From assembly GCF_022601685.1 (NCBI RefSeq), contig NZ_JAKUML010000007.1, forward strand, positions 62,001-126,000: a stretch of DNA of 64,000 nucleotides, given 5' to 3'. The notes beneath the pieces were generated by a model, which was given only the letters and a program-made list of their open reading frames with translations, had not been told where the DNA came from and searched no databases. Source of the stretch: Acinetobacter sedimenti (GTDB taxonomy: Bacteria; Pseudomonadota; Gammaproteobacteria; Pseudomonadales; Moraxellaceae). Position numbers and translations under genes: made by a program. Numbering within the stretch: position 1 is the stretch's first letter; every line of letters begins with the position of its first letter. Shown here piece by piece: positions 1-9,930 of this stretch.

Positions 1-52
1 TTTTACCTCACAGCGCTTACACTATGCGCATTCAATTTTTTATCTACTTTAG

Positions 53-1329
<1,277 letters not shown>

Positions 1330-1330
<1 letters not shown>

Positions 1331-1433
1331 TGACTTGAAGATTTTTTGACACTGCTTCGTTAAGAAAAAATCATTTAGTTCGACTAAACCTCATTTTTCT
1401 TGCCTCGCATTGCCTAAAAAATCTTGTAGTCAT
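1330..1433. repeat. Hairpin repeat, copy A (covarying family)
   Basis: A ~104-bp imperfect palindrome that begins on the last base of the serS stop codon. The outer stem is ATGACT-2 mismatches-AAGATTTTTT (1330-1347) with AAAAAATCTT-2 mismatches-AGTCAT (1416-1433). Inside are CACTGC/GCATTG (1350-1355/1407-1412, one C-T mismatch), the internal loop TTCGTT (1356-1361) opposite GCCTC (1402-1406), AAGAAAAA/TTTTTCTT (1362-1369/1394-1401) and the apical TTTAGT/ACTAAA. It shares its architecture, but not its stem sequences, with two copies near 22.4-22.6 kb. It could serve as the serS terminator. The pairing is seen directly; the function is inferred. Confidence 0.85.
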
Positions 1434-1562
1434 CATCGTTGAGCAAGTATTGATTTTAAAATGCTGAATTGATTTAAAATTATTCAATAAAATGGCTGTG
1501 CATCGAAAGTGTGCACAGTTTTTGCATTAGTCCGATCAGATTAATATTTATTGAGGCGAATT

Positions 1563-2936
1563 GTGGATATTTTTCCAATTTCTCTAAGGTTGCAACAGCA
1601 ACGCTGTCTGATCGTTGGCGGTGGACAGATTGCCCTGCGTAAAGCGACACTTTTGCACAAAGCAGGAGCGATTATTGATGTAGTTGCGCCTGAAATTGAT
1701 TCGCAACTGCTTGAAGTGGTGCAAAACAGTGCAGGGCAACATCTGCAAGCACTATTTGATGCACAACATTTGGACACAACCTATCGTTTAGTGATTGCAG
1801 CAACTGATGATGCTGAGGTCAATCGTACCGTATTTGAGCAATGCGAAGCACGTAATATCCTTGTCAATAGCGTGGATGATATTCCAAACTGTCGATTCAT
1901 GGTGCCTGCAATTATTGACCGCTCACCGCTGCTCATTTCTGTTGCATCGAATGGTGCATCGCCAGTGCTTTCTCGTCAAATTCGTACCCAACTGGAAACC
2001 TCAATCCCACACGGTATGGGAAAATTGGCAGCATTCTCAGGGGATTGGCGTCAGCGAGTTAAAGCCAAAATTCAAAATCCTGATGAACGCCGAATCTTTT
2101 GGGAAAATCTCTACGCAAGCCCTTTAAAAGAACAAGTCTTTAATGACAATCTCGATGTCGCACATGATTTAATTCAACAAGCCTTATCAGAATGGACTGC
2201 ACCAAAAGGGGAAGTGTATTTGGTTGGTGCAGGACCAGGTGATCCTGAACTTTTAACTTTAAAAGCATTGCGATTGATGCAACAAGCCGATGTGGTGGTC
2301 TATGACCGTTTGGTGTCGAAGCCAATTTTAGAATTATGCCGTCGTGATGCGAGCAAGATTTATGTGGGGAAAGCACGTTCAGATCATAGCGTTCCGCAAG
2401 ATGGCATTAATGCCTTATTGGTGGAACTTGCTCAACAAGGCAAACGTGTCTGCCGTCTAAAAGGTGGTGATCCGTTTATCTTTGGGCGTGGTGGTGAGGA
2501 GATTCAAGAGCTTTTTGCTGCCAATGTCACTTTCCAAGTTGTGCCAGGGATTACTGCTGCCTCGGGTTGTTCGGCTTATGCAGGGATTCCGCTAACGCAT
2601 CGTGACTATGCGCAAAGCGTGCGTTTCTTGACTGGGCATCTTAAAGAAGGTGCTCCTGAACTACCATGGAATGAGCTGATTTATGAAAATCAAACGCTTG
2701 TTTTATATATGGGTTTGGTTGGATTAGAACGGATTTGTCAGGAGCTGATCGCACATGGTCAGCGTGACAGTATGCCAGTGGCATTGGTGTCCAAAGGGAC
2801 GACACCAGAGCAGAAAGTCGTGGTCGGCACACTTGCAGATATTGCTTCGAAAGTGGCTGAGCATGAAATTGTTGCACCGACTTTGACGATTATTGGTGAA
2901 GTAGTCAATCTGCGGGAACAATTGCAGTGGCAATGA
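1563..2936 (+). CDS. cysG: Siroheme synthase (CysG)
   Basis: Trifunctional enzyme that makes siroheme, the cofactor of sulfite and nitrite reductases: uroporphyrinogen-III C-methyltransferase plus precorrin-2 dehydrogenase and ferrochelatase. The N-terminal Rossmann domain shows VGGGQIALRKA. The C-terminal SUMT domain starts near residue 215 with VYLVGAGPGDPELLTLKA and contains RLKGGDPFIFGRGGEE. I chose the GTG at 1563, not the in-frame TTG at 1551, because GAGG at 1553 is well placed for it. This gives 457 aa, the same length as the E. coli enzyme. The gene stands alone, separated from serS by the repeat. A strong call. Confidence 0.96.
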   Translation: MDIFPISLRLQQQRCLIVGGGQIALRKATLLHKAGAIIDVVAPEIDSQLLEVVQNSAGQHLQALFDAQHLDTTYRLVIAATDDAEVNRTVFEQCEARNILVNSVDDIPNCRFMVPAIIDRSPLLISVASNGASPVLSRQIRTQLETSIPHGMGKLAAFSGDWRQRVKAKIQNPDERRIFWENLYASPLKEQVFNDNLDVAHDLIQQALSEWTAPKGEVYLVGAGPGDPELLTLKALRLMQQADVVVYDRLVSKPILELCRRDASKIYVGKARSDHSVPQDGINALLVELAQQGKRVCRLKGGDPFIFGRGGEEIQELFAANVTFQVVPGITAASGCSAYAGIPLTHRDYAQSVRFLTGHLKEGAPELPWNELIYENQTLVLYMGLVGLERICQELIAHGQRDSMPVALVSKGTTPEQKVVVGTLADIASKVAEHEIVAPTLTIIGEVVNLREQLQWQ

Positions 2937-3021
2937 TTTAAATTGCAAGGTTAAGCTGAATTGCATTTTTGGCAAGTTCTTGCAGTGTATGTGTATATTT
3001 CTGGATTAACCTTCGGTTCGA

Positions 3022-3154
3022 CCTACTTTTCTTTCGGGAAAAGTAGGCAAAACCATTTGTCAGTCGCAAACTCGGTCACATACTAATATTTATCAAATTC
3101 CATGAAGAACGTTATTTTACTAATATTGTCCTATCCTCGAACAATGCGACTGAC
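3022..3154. repeat. Intergenic inverted-repeat structure between cysG and trmL
   Basis: This lies in the ~400-bp gap after cysG, where I see no gene. A hairpin CCTACTTTTC/GAAAAGTAGG (3022-3031/3038-3047, 6-nt loop) is followed by a wide inverted repeat GTCAGTCGCA/TGCGACTGAC (3059-3068/3145-3154), whose arms are 10/10 complementary across 76 bp. Inside it the 10-mer TACTAATATT occurs twice. It resembles a dispersed intergenic repeat rather than a simple terminator, since no clean T-run follows the larger arms. Copy number elsewhere cannot be judged from here. Confidence 0.6.
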
Positions 3155-3342
3155 GCTTCCACGAATCAGATAGATTTTTAACCCATCTCATGTCTAATTG
3201 GGTTATATTTAACTCAATTAGAGATTCAAATAATTCCTGTTTGGCTTGGAATGTTTTCCTTTGCGTTAATACTGTGCAAAGTTGAACCTAAAAATCATGT
3301 ACAATAGCCCTCGTTTTTAGTCTGACAACGTTGAGTGTTTGC

Positions 3343-3822
3343 GTGATTCACGTTATTTTATTTGAGCCTGAAATTCCTGCCAATACAGGCAATATCATTC
3401 GACTGTGTGCCAATACAGGTGCGCAGTTGCATTTAATCAAACCGCTTGGTTTTGAGCTGGATGATAAAAAACTCAAGCGAGCAGGTTTGGATTATCACGA
3501 ATGGGCGAGAATGAAAATTTGGGATGATTTTCAAAGTTGTCTTGCTGAATTAAAAACACTGGATATTGATGAGAGTGTAATATTTCCGCTCACCACCAAA
3601 GGTTTTTCCACACCGCATATCGTGAATTTGAATCGTCCTGTGGCGCTACTGATGGGACCTGAAACACGTGGATTACCTGAAAGTGTTCGATTGTTATTTC
3701 CGCAAGAAAACTGGATTCGTTTACCGATGGCAGAGAATTCTCGTAGTTTAAATTTATCCAACGCCACTGCGGTGATTGTCTATGAGGCATGGCGTCAACA
3801 AGGCTTTGCCAATTTAGCTTAA
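3343..3822 (+). CDS. trmL: tRNA (cytidine/uridine-34 2'-O)-methyltransferase TrmL
   Basis: SPOUT-class methyltransferase that 2'-O-methylates the wobble base (position 34) of leucine tRNAs using S-adenosylmethionine. Family signatures are FEPEIPANTGNIIRLCANTG near the N-terminus, LMGPETRGLPE near residue 105 and the trefoil-knot segment RLPMAENSRSLNLSNA. The frame opens with a TTG at 3331, but starting at the GTG at 3343 puts IHVILFEPE directly at the N-terminus, as in other members, and gives 159 aa against about 157 in E. coli. Neither start has a strong Shine-Dalgarno. The next gene starts 27 bp downstream and may be co-transcribed. Confidence 0.93.
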   Translation: MIHVILFEPEIPANTGNIIRLCANTGAQLHLIKPLGFELDDKKLKRAGLDYHEWARMKIWDDFQSCLAELKTLDIDESVIFPLTTKGFSTPHIVNLNRPVALLMGPETRGLPESVRLLFPQENWIRLPMAENSRSLNLSNATAVIVYEAWRQQGFANLA

Positions 3823-3848
3823 ATTTTTTCAGATTTTCAAAATTTTTT

Positions 3849-4616
3849 ATGAATGAATCAGCTCAAGCGCAACTCAAAGATGAGGAGTTACATCTCTATA
3901 GTCGGCATATTTTGCTCGATAACTGGGATATCGACGCGCAACAAAATTTAAAAAATAGTCATGTGTTGATTATCGGTGCAGGTGGTCTTGGCTGTACATC
4001 CAGCGAAATGCTTGTTCGTGCGGGCGTAGGCAAAATTACCATTATTGATTTTGATAAGATTGAGTTGAGTAATATTCAGCGTCAGATTGCTTTTGATCCG
4101 TATCAGATCGGTCAACAGAAAGTGGAAGTATTAACTCAACATTTAAAAAGTATCAATCCACTGGTCGAAGTGACAGCGATAAATGAAAAGTTTGATCTTG
4201 ATCTAGCGTCTAAACTTATAGATCATTTTGATTTGGTTTTAGATGGTTGTGATAATTTTGCAACTCGATATGCGGTCAATCAATTTTGCGTCGCAAGAAA
4301 AATTCCACTCTTGACTGCGGCTGCTCTTGGTTTGGAAGGGCAGTTGATGATGTTAAAATCAGAGCCATGCTACCACTGTGTATTTCCTCAGTCATCGAAT
4401 GAAAATTCTGATGAGCGACGTTGTGCCAATTCAGGGGTATTAACGACGACTCCTGCGGTCATGGCGAGTTTACAAGCACATCAAGCCTTATTGTATTTGG
4501 GCTTAGGACGTGCTCCACTTTTGAATAAATTATTGTTGTGGGATGGCACTAATATGCAACAGCGCATCGTGAAATTCAGTGCTGATGCTAGCTGTGTAGT
4601 TTGCGGAAAAGTCTAA
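3849..4616 (+). CDS. MoeB/ThiF-family E1-like adenylyltransferase
   Basis: Member of the HesA/MoeB/ThiF family, which adenylates the C-terminal Gly-Gly of a ubiquitin-like sulfur carrier (MoaD or ThiS). At 255 aa it has the normal length. The nucleotide loop GAGGLGC lies at ~42-48, the conserved segment DFDKIELSNIQRQIAF follows, and LDGCDNFATRYAVN holds the catalytic aspartate region. Two Cys-X2-Cys pairs, CYHC (~178) and CVVC near the C-terminus, would bind structural zinc. I chose the ATG at 3849 because the upstream extension is low-complexity and not family-like. No mo- or thi- genes adjoin it. The thiS-thiG cluster at 24.6-25.6 kb has no thiF next to it, so this protein could serve ThiS, MoaD or both. 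Confidence 0.85.
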   Translation: MNESAQAQLKDEELHLYSRHILLDNWDIDAQQNLKNSHVLIIGAGGLGCTSSEMLVRAGVGKITIIDFDKIELSNIQRQIAFDPYQIGQQKVEVLTQHLKSINPLVEVTAINEKFDLDLASKLIDHFDLVLDGCDNFATRYAVNQFCVARKIPLLTAAALGLEGQLMMLKSEPCYHCVFPQSSNENSDERRCANSGVLTTTPAVMASLQAHQALLYLGLGRAPLLNKLLLWDGTNMQQRIVKFSADASCVVCGKV

Positions 4617-4738
4617 GAACAATAATCAACAATTTTGCGCATATTGTCTGACTTTTTAGTAATATTTAAATCGCCAAATTTGCTACAATCGCCACAATAC
4701 AGTTGTATATTCCATTTTAAAGCGTTTTGAGATCAGTG

Positions 4739-6043
4739 ATGAGTCAAAGAAAAAAACAATTATTATCAGGGTTGCGTTCTGTTGCGAGAATGGGCGAAAC
4801 CGCTATTGTTGCAGCGAAAGCAGGTATTAAGTTTGCTACTGAGCAACCGAATCAAGCGCAATTGATGCGTGAAACTTTTGAAGAGCTTGGCTCAACTTAC
4901 GTCAAGCTTGGTCAGTTTATTGCCAGTACGCCATCATTATTCCCTCGTGAATATGTGGAAGAATTTCAAAAATGTCTAGATCAAACACCTGCTTTGCCAT
5001 TTAGCTATATTCAGCAAGTCCTTGCTGAGGAGTTTGCAGGGCAAGATTTAAACGATATTTTCCAAAGTATTGAAGAAAAACCTCTCGCATCTGCATCTAT
5101 CGCTCAAGTCCACGCTGCCGTGCTGAAAACTGGCGAAGATGTGGTGATCAAAGTACAAAAGCCGAATGTGGAAACCATTCTTTATACCGATCTAGGTGTG
5201 GTGCATTTCGCAGCAAAAATGTTTGAACGTGTCGTTCCGAAAGTCAAATTTGCGTCCTTATCCGACATCGTTAATGAAATCCGTGTACGCATGGTGCGTG
5301 AAGTGGATTTCATTGAAGAGGCGCAAAATCTTGAAGATTTTAAGCAATATCTACAAGTGAGCCAAAATACCATTGCCACTGCACCGAAAGTCTATCATCA
5401 ACATTCGACTCGTCGTGTTTTGACGATGGAGCGTCTATATGGCGTGCCGCTTACCGATCTTGACGTGGTGAAGAAATACGCCAAAGACCCAAGCCAAGTA
5501 TTAATTGGTGCGATGAATACGTGGTTTGGTAGTCTGATGATGTGTCCAAGTTTCCATGCCGATCTGCATGCGGGCAATCTGATGTTGCTCCGTGATGGGC
5601 GAATTGGTTTTATTGATTTTGGAATTGTGGGGCAGTTGCAACCTGAAGTGTGGTCGGCGTGTATGAAGTTTATGGATGCACTGCAACAGACTGACTATGA
5701 CAACATGGCGAAGTACATGTTGCAAATGGGCATGACCGATCAAAACATTGATACCAAAGTTTTGTCTGAGGATTTACAGCGGCTATTTAGTGGCGTGTTA
5801 TTGTCTGATCCGCAAGAATTGCTCAGTACCAAACCTGCCGATCTCAACGATATTATGCTCGACATCGTTGGCGTCGGTGAGCGTCACGGCATTCGATTCC
5901 CACGTGATTTTGCCTTATTATTCAAGCAAATGCTGTATTTCGATCGCTTTATGCGAGTGCTTACGCCATATACCGATATTTATGCAGACAACCGCTTGCA
6001 GATGTTGCACGACATTGAACCTGAATCAAAATTGATGCATTAA
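4739..6043 (+). CDS. AarF/ABC1/UbiB family atypical kinase
   Basis: Protein-kinase-like ATPase of the UbiB/ABC1 group, whose members support ubiquinone biosynthesis or lipid handling. Family signatures are the KxGQ motif (YVKLGQFIASTPSLFP, ~55-70), the alanine-rich loop ASASIAQVHAA and invariant lysine VIKVQKP (~120-140), and the catalytic and metal-binding segments HADLHAGNLM and GFIDFGIVG near 275-300. It has 434 aa and lacks an obvious C-terminal pair of membrane helices, unlike E. coli UbiB, so it is probably a paralogue and not ubiB itself. The ATG at 4739 is preferred to the upstream TTG at 4727. It stands between a MoeB-like gene and folB with no evident functional link. Confidence 0.85.
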   Translation: MSQRKKQLLSGLRSVARMGETAIVAAKAGIKFATEQPNQAQLMRETFEELGSTYVKLGQFIASTPSLFPREYVEEFQKCLDQTPALPFSYIQQVLAEEFAGQDLNDIFQSIEEKPLASASIAQVHAAVLKTGEDVVIKVQKPNVETILYTDLGVVHFAAKMFERVVPKVKFASLSDIVNEIRVRMVREVDFIEEAQNLEDFKQYLQVSQNTIATAPKVYHQHSTRRVLTMERLYGVPLTDLDVVKKYAKDPSQVLIGAMNTWFGSLMMCPSFHADLHAGNLMLLRDGRIGFIDFGIVGQLQPEVWSACMKFMDALQQTDYDNMAKYMLQMGMTDQNIDTKVLSEDLQRLFSGVLLSDPQELLSTKPADLNDIMLDIVGVGERHGIRFPRDFALLFKQMLYFDRFMRVLTPYTDIYADNRLQMLHDIEPESKLMH

Positions 6044-6081
6044 GCATTTGATGCAATAAATTAATGAAAGAGGGGTAAAGC

Positions 6082-6465
6082 ATGACCGATCTCATTGTTA
6101 TTGAAGGGTTAAAAGTCGATACGGTGATCGGTTGCTTTACATGGGAGAGGCAAATCCTGCAACCACTATTATTGGATTTGAAAATCTCATGTGATCTTGA
6201 TCGAGCGTGTCGAAGCGATGCGCTTGAAGATACTCTGAACTATGCGCAAATTTGTGAAATCTGCGAGCAAGTTATTGTGGATGCCAAACCGAAATTGATC
6301 GAGCACGTTGCGGATTTAGTGATCGTGGCATTGATGCAACAGTTTGAAGCCATTGAAAAAATTAACATTACCGTGCGCAAGCCTGCTATCATTCCCACTG
6401 CACAATCCGTCGGAATCCAAATCGAGCGTCAACGTGACTATTTACGCCATCGCCATAGCGACTAA
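6082..6465 (+). CDS. folB: Dihydroneopterin aldolase
   Basis: Folate pathway enzyme that cleaves 7,8-dihydroneopterin to 6-hydroxymethyl-7,8-dihydropterin and glycolaldehyde. The family pattern is clear: IEGLKVDTVIGCFTWERQ at the N-terminus, LNYAQICEICEQVI in the middle and EKINITVRKPAIIP near the end. At 127 aa it has standard length. The Shine-Dalgarno GAGGGG sits ~8 nt before the ATG. Its 3' end overlaps the start of folK by 32 nt, so the two consecutive steps of the pathway are translationally coupled. Confidence 0.95.
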   Translation: MTDLIVIEGLKVDTVIGCFTWERQILQPLLLDLKISCDLDRACRSDALEDTLNYAQICEICEQVIVDAKPKLIEHVADLVIVALMQQFEAIEKINITVRKPAIIPTAQSVGIQIERQRDYLRHRHSD

Positions 6466-6871
6466 TCTAGAAAAAGCTAAACATTTACAACTTTGCCTAG
6501 ACACGCTCAAAACGTGGGGCAGTTGGAAAGTGTCTTCGATTTATGAAATTCCATGTCGTGATCAGGTTGGGGCAGATTATTGGAATGCAGCCTGTTTACT
6601 TGAATCTAGTATGACGGTTGAACAAGTTGTAACTTCATTAAAACAGCTTGAACAAGATGCAGGTCGGAAGCGTCCATCGCATAGCATCTCACTAGATGTC
6701 GATTTGATTGCGTGGGGAGATACTTTTCAGAGTATGCATTTTAATCCCAAAAAATTGCCACTTGCTGATGATGTGGTGATTCCGTTAGCTGATATTTGGC
6801 AGGATGAACGATTGAAGCAAATCACGCATGATTTTATGCGCATTAATCTCGCACAAATGAACTCAAATTAA
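6434..6871 (+). CDS. folK: 6-hydroxymethyl-7,8-dihydropterin pyrophosphokinase
   Basis: Transfers pyrophosphate from ATP to the product of FolB; the next folate step is FolP. The signature region GRKRPSHSISLDVDLIAWG (~75-95) matches the HPPK motif with its paired metal-binding aspartates. The GTG at 6434 gives an N-terminus TIYAIAIATNL like that of HPPKs, whereas the longer frame only reads folB sequence out of phase. At 145 aa it is slightly short compared with ~160, and the N-terminal substrate loop is less canonical than in E. coli. The stop codon overlaps the 3' end of the convergent Nudix gene by 4 bp. Confidence 0.9.
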   Translation: MTIYAIAIATNLEKAKHLQLCLDTLKTWGSWKVSSIYEIPCRDQVGADYWNAACLLESSMTVEQVVTSLKQLEQDAGRKRPSHSISLDVDLIAWGDTFQSMHFNPKKLPLADDVVIPLADIWQDERLKQITHDFMRINLAQMNSN

Positions 6872-7272
6872 AACGCTCTGCTGATTACCGTACCATCAAA
6901 TTTTAAGCAATCGAGCACACGGATTCGTTGTACTTCACTTAATTCATCTAAATCAAACCACGCATATTCACTATGTTCTTCGCTAAGTTGAATGGTTTGT
7001 TTGTCTTTGATTTGACAACGAAAAATGCAGGCATGCGAATTGACCACATGATGAAAATACACACCGCTTAGATATAGCATTTCCACCTCACAACCGAGTT
7101 CTTCTAAGCATTCCCGATAGAGTGCATCATGAATGGTTTCATTAGGGTCAAGACCGCCACCTGGTAATCCCCAGGCTTTTTCGCCATAAGTTGCCTTGAG
7201 GAGTAAGACTTGCTGTTGATCGTTGAGGATAACGGCATGTGAACCCATTCGGTATAGATCGTGATAGCCCAT
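6868..7272 (-). CDS. Nudix hydrolase
   Basis: Small pyrophosphohydrolase of the Nudix superfamily. The complete Nudix box is present at ~37-59, beginning GGGLDPNETIHDALYRE and ending CLEELG, with the metal-binding REcLEE core. The N-terminus (YRMGSHAVILNDQQQVLLLK) forms the usual first strands. At 134 aa it is a single-domain enzyme. The substrate cannot be read from sequence; members clean damaged nucleotides, sugar nucleotides or mRNA caps. Convergent with folK, overlapping it by 4 bp at the 3' ends. Confidence 0.9.
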   Translation of the reverse strand: MGYHDLYRMGSHAVILNDQQQVLLLKATYGEKAWGLPGGGLDPNETIHDALYRECLEELGCEVEMLYLSGVYFHHVVNSHACIFRCQIKDKQTIQLSEEHSEYAWFDLDELSEVQRIRVLDCLKFDGTVISRAF

Positions 7273-7334
7273 TTTCTGTTATTAGGTCGAATATCTCAGA
7301 AAGAGAATTTTACCTTAGATTTTGCAAATTATAG

Positions 7335-7360
7335 AAAAAAAGCACTCTGAAGAATGCTTT
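7335..7360 (-). terminator. Rho-independent terminator after the OmpW-like gene
   Basis: Read on the minus strand, AAAGCATTC pairs with a GAGTGCTTT arm (6 perfect pairs plus G-U and A-T) and is followed by seven T residues. It lies 19 bp past the stop of the gene ending at 7379. Confidence 0.75.
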
Positions 7361-7378
7361 GATTAACGATGCAGAAAG

Positions 7379-8458
7379 TTAGAATCGCATACCAATACCT
7401 GCATAGGCGAGTAGAGGATTAATTTCAATGTCGCTGGTCGATTTGATCAGTTGTCCATATTCCTCATCAGATACGGTGATCGTAGACTCTGTAGTCAGAT
7501 GTGCATAGCTGACAGAACCAACCGCAAACCACTTGTCATTAAAGTCATAAGTAAAGCCGATCGTGGCTACAGGAGCGATGGCATCTTCAGATTCAAGTGA
7601 TACTTTTGGATTGGCAGTACTTTCTTTTTTATCCAATGACGCACCTGCTTGACCTGCCTTAATGTTGGCGATCATATGACCTGCGTCAATCAAGTCTTTT
7701 TCAGTTTGGTCATTTAGCTCAAGTTCATTGAAATACGCATACATCAAACCTAAGCCAACATATGGGCGAAATTTATTGACGCCAGTTTTGCCAAAGTGAT
7801 ATTGAAACTCAAATGCAGGTGTCCATGCACGTGCAGAGGCAACAGGACCATATGCTTCAAGATCAGTGATGAGAATATCGTTCTTCATGTCGATAGACTC
7901 AAGTGGCAAACCAAGTAGCTCTGGTGTTGCTTTGGCAGAAAATGGTGCGTAAATTTTACCTTTACCGTTGATGTCAACTTTCGGTGGTACGCCCGCTTTC
8001 ATTTCGAAAGAGATATTATCGGTAAAGAAGTAGTTACTCATAATACCGAGTGTTGTGACATCTTCTGCTTCTAAGCCTGTATTTGGATTATCCCATTGCT
8101 CAAGCCCATAGATTTCAGCAGAGCCACTTAATGCAGCGGGTAATGTATCGATGTTTAGACCATCTAAGAGGTCAATAATTGCGGTTGTTGAATTCGAATC
8201 CATGTTTGGATCTAAATTGTTTTTTACTGCTTCAATGGAAATATCACCAACCTTAGCAGCTTCACCATCTTTGACAGCAGTGTTAACTCGGATAGGCTGT
8301 GCTTTGCCCTGAGGCATAACATGAAGCGCACCAACAGATACGGAGAAGCGTTTAAAGCCATCACCATCATGCATACTAAATAAAGGAGAATCCGCCTGTG
8401 CAATCACTGGGAGGCACATCAAACTGCTCGTGGCGATAGTTAATAAGGTCTTTTGCAT
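7379..8458 (-). CDS. OmpW-family outer membrane protein
   Basis: Outer-membrane beta-barrel of the OmpW family, which forms narrow pores for small hydrophobic molecules. Residues 1-22 are a signal peptide ending AQA before DSPLFS. GALHVMPQGK is the typical first strand. PYVGLGLMYAYF and VAPVATIGFTYDFNDKWFAVGSVSY are later strands, and the terminal phenylalanine (GIGMRF) is the usual BAM recognition signal. At 359 aa it is much longer than E. coli OmpW (~212 aa); extra sequence at ~35-130 and ~255-290 is probably extended loops. It has its own terminator and a long upstream gap, so it is likely a single-gene unit. Confidence 0.85.
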   Translation of the reverse strand: MQKTLLTIATSSLMCLPVIAQADSPLFSMHDGDGFKRFSVSVGALHVMPQGKAQPIRVNTAVKDGEAAKVGDISIEAVKNNLDPNMDSNSTTAIIDLLDGLNIDTLPAALSGSAEIYGLEQWDNPNTGLEAEDVTTLGIMSNYFFTDNISFEMKAGVPPKVDINGKGKIYAPFSAKATPELLGLPLESIDMKNDILITDLEAYGPVASARAWTPAFEFQYHFGKTGVNKFRPYVGLGLMYAYFNELELNDQTEKDLIDAGHMIANIKAGQAGASLDKKESTANPKVSLESEDAIAPVATIGFTYDFNDKWFAVGSVSYAHLTTESTITVSDEEYGQLIKSTSDIEINPLLAYAGIGMRF

Positions 8459-8715
8459 TCAAAACTCCGTTTTTGCAAGTTGTTATTCATTTTGTAGGGC
8501 ATATTATTTGTTCAAACTTGCAATTACACTGTCATCAAATCGCAAAGAATGTTAAACCTCAGGTCACAAAGTATAGGAGTTTTATTGCTGAAAATGACGA
8601 GTAATGTATTTTTGTAACTCAATGATATTTCTATTAAAAATAAAATGTAAAAACGTAGTAATCGCTAAGTATTTGATAATACGATTTTTTATGAAAAATT
8701 TGTTTTTATAAAAGT

Positions 8716-8743
8716 AAAAAGGTCATGCTGACATGACCTTTTT
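8716..8743 (-). terminator. Terminator downstream of map
   Basis: Perfect 12-bp stem AAAAAGGTCATG/CATGACCTTTTT around a CTGA loop, with T-runs on both sides. It lies 60 bp beyond the map stop. The rest of the 8459-8802 gap holds the upstream region of the OmpW-like gene and no gene that I can see. Confidence 0.85.
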
Positions 8744-8802
8744 GACTGAATGACTTTGGCAGTTACGCCAATGTATTGATTACATTGCAAACTGCATCAA
8801 GA

Positions 8803-9630
8803 TTAACCATGAAAACGTGACAAATCTTCTTCAGGGCGGGCAGTTAATACTTCCAGTCCTGTTTCGGTGACTAAGATCGTATGTTCATACTGAGCAGACA
8901 ATTTATGATCTTTCGTGACTACTGTCCATTTATCACCCAAAGTCTTGGTTTGCCAAACACCTGCGTTGACCATCGGCTCAATGGTAAAAGTCATGCCTGC
9001 TTCTAAGCGCATACCAGTGCCTTTTTGACCATAATGAAGCACTTGCGGATCATCATGAAACACAGTGCCGATGCCATGACCACAATATTCACGGACGACG
9101 CTAAAGCGTTGGCTTTCTACATACTTTTGAATGGCATAGCCAATATCACCGACAAATGAACCTGCACGAACCGTTTCCATGCCGATATACATTGCTTCTT
9201 GTGCGACTTTGCATAGACGATCAGCCAAGATAGTCGTTTCACCGCCGACCACATACATCATATTGGTATCGCCGTGATAGCCGTCTTTAATCACGGTGAC
9301 ATCAATATTGAGAATGTCGCCTTTTTTCAAGACTTTATTATCTGCTGGAATACCGTGGCAGACCACGTGATTGACTGAAGTACAAATACTGTGCTGAAAA
9401 GCTGGACGACCATGACCACCACCGTAACCTAAACACGCAGGAATGGCATTTTGCACATTGACAATATAGTCATGACAGCGAGTATCAAGTTCGAGTGTGG
9501 TTACACCGGGTACGATGTATGGTTTGATCATATCCAGTACTTCTGCCGCCAGTCGTCCCGCAATGCGCATTTTTTCGATGGCCTCAGGGGATTTAATTAG
9601 GCGACTTGGAGCAGATTGATAACTATTCAT
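8803..9630 (-). CDS. map: Methionine aminopeptidase, type I
   Basis: Removes the initiator methionine from nascent proteins. The pita-bread metallopeptidase fold is shown by the metal ligands in DILNIDVTVIKDGYHGDTN, by YCGHGIGTVFHDDP and by the glutamates in FTIEPMVN and YEHTILVT. CLGYGGGHGRPAFQHSICTSVN is the substrate-pocket region. At 275 aa it matches type I enzymes (~264 aa). It is divergent from rpsB, as in E. coli, and the ~300-bp gap between them must hold both promoters. Confidence 0.97.
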   Translation of the reverse strand: MNSYQSAPSRLIKSPEAIEKMRIAGRLAAEVLDMIKPYIVPGVTTLELDTRCHDYIVNVQNAIPACLGYGGGHGRPAFQHSICTSVNHVVCHGIPADNKVLKKGDILNIDVTVIKDGYHGDTNMMYVVGGETTILADRLCKVAQEAMYIGMETVRAGSFVGDIGYAIQKYVESQRFSVVREYCGHGIGTVFHDDPQVLHYGQKGTGMRLEAGMTFTIEPMVNAGVWQTKTLGDKWTVVTKDHKLSAQYEHTILVTETGLEVLTARPEEDLSRFHG

Positions 9631-9886
9631 GATCTATAAAAACTTTTGGTAATTTAAACAAGTCTATGGTATAAAGAGCGCCTTATTTTATCAAATGGTT
9701 TTTCGTGTGTTTTTAGGACAAAACATTTTGTTTTGATTTAAATCTCAGGCAAATCTTATTTATTGTTAAAATGATGAATTAAAAATCCGCACATATGTCG
9801 ACACATTACTCTGGGTGCTTTAATTAAATCAATGTCTTAGAAGGATAAATTCCAATCTAAAACATCAAGATTGAACAAGGTGGAGA

Positions 9887-9925
9887 ATGCGGACATATGG
9901 AGGCCTAACCCAAACTTTAAGGTAA
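9887..9925 (+). other. Possible 12-codon leader ORF before rpsB
   Basis: An ATG at 9887, preceded by AAGG at 9877-9880, opens a frame for [12 protein letters not shown]. It ends in TAA at 9923-9925, only 5 nt before the rpsB ATG. The rpsB Shine-Dalgarno (AAGG, 9919-9922) is its penultimate codon region, so a ribosome finishing the leader would sit on the rpsB start. It may be chance; there is no proof of translation. Confidence 0.3.
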
Positions 9926-9930
9926 AGAAA

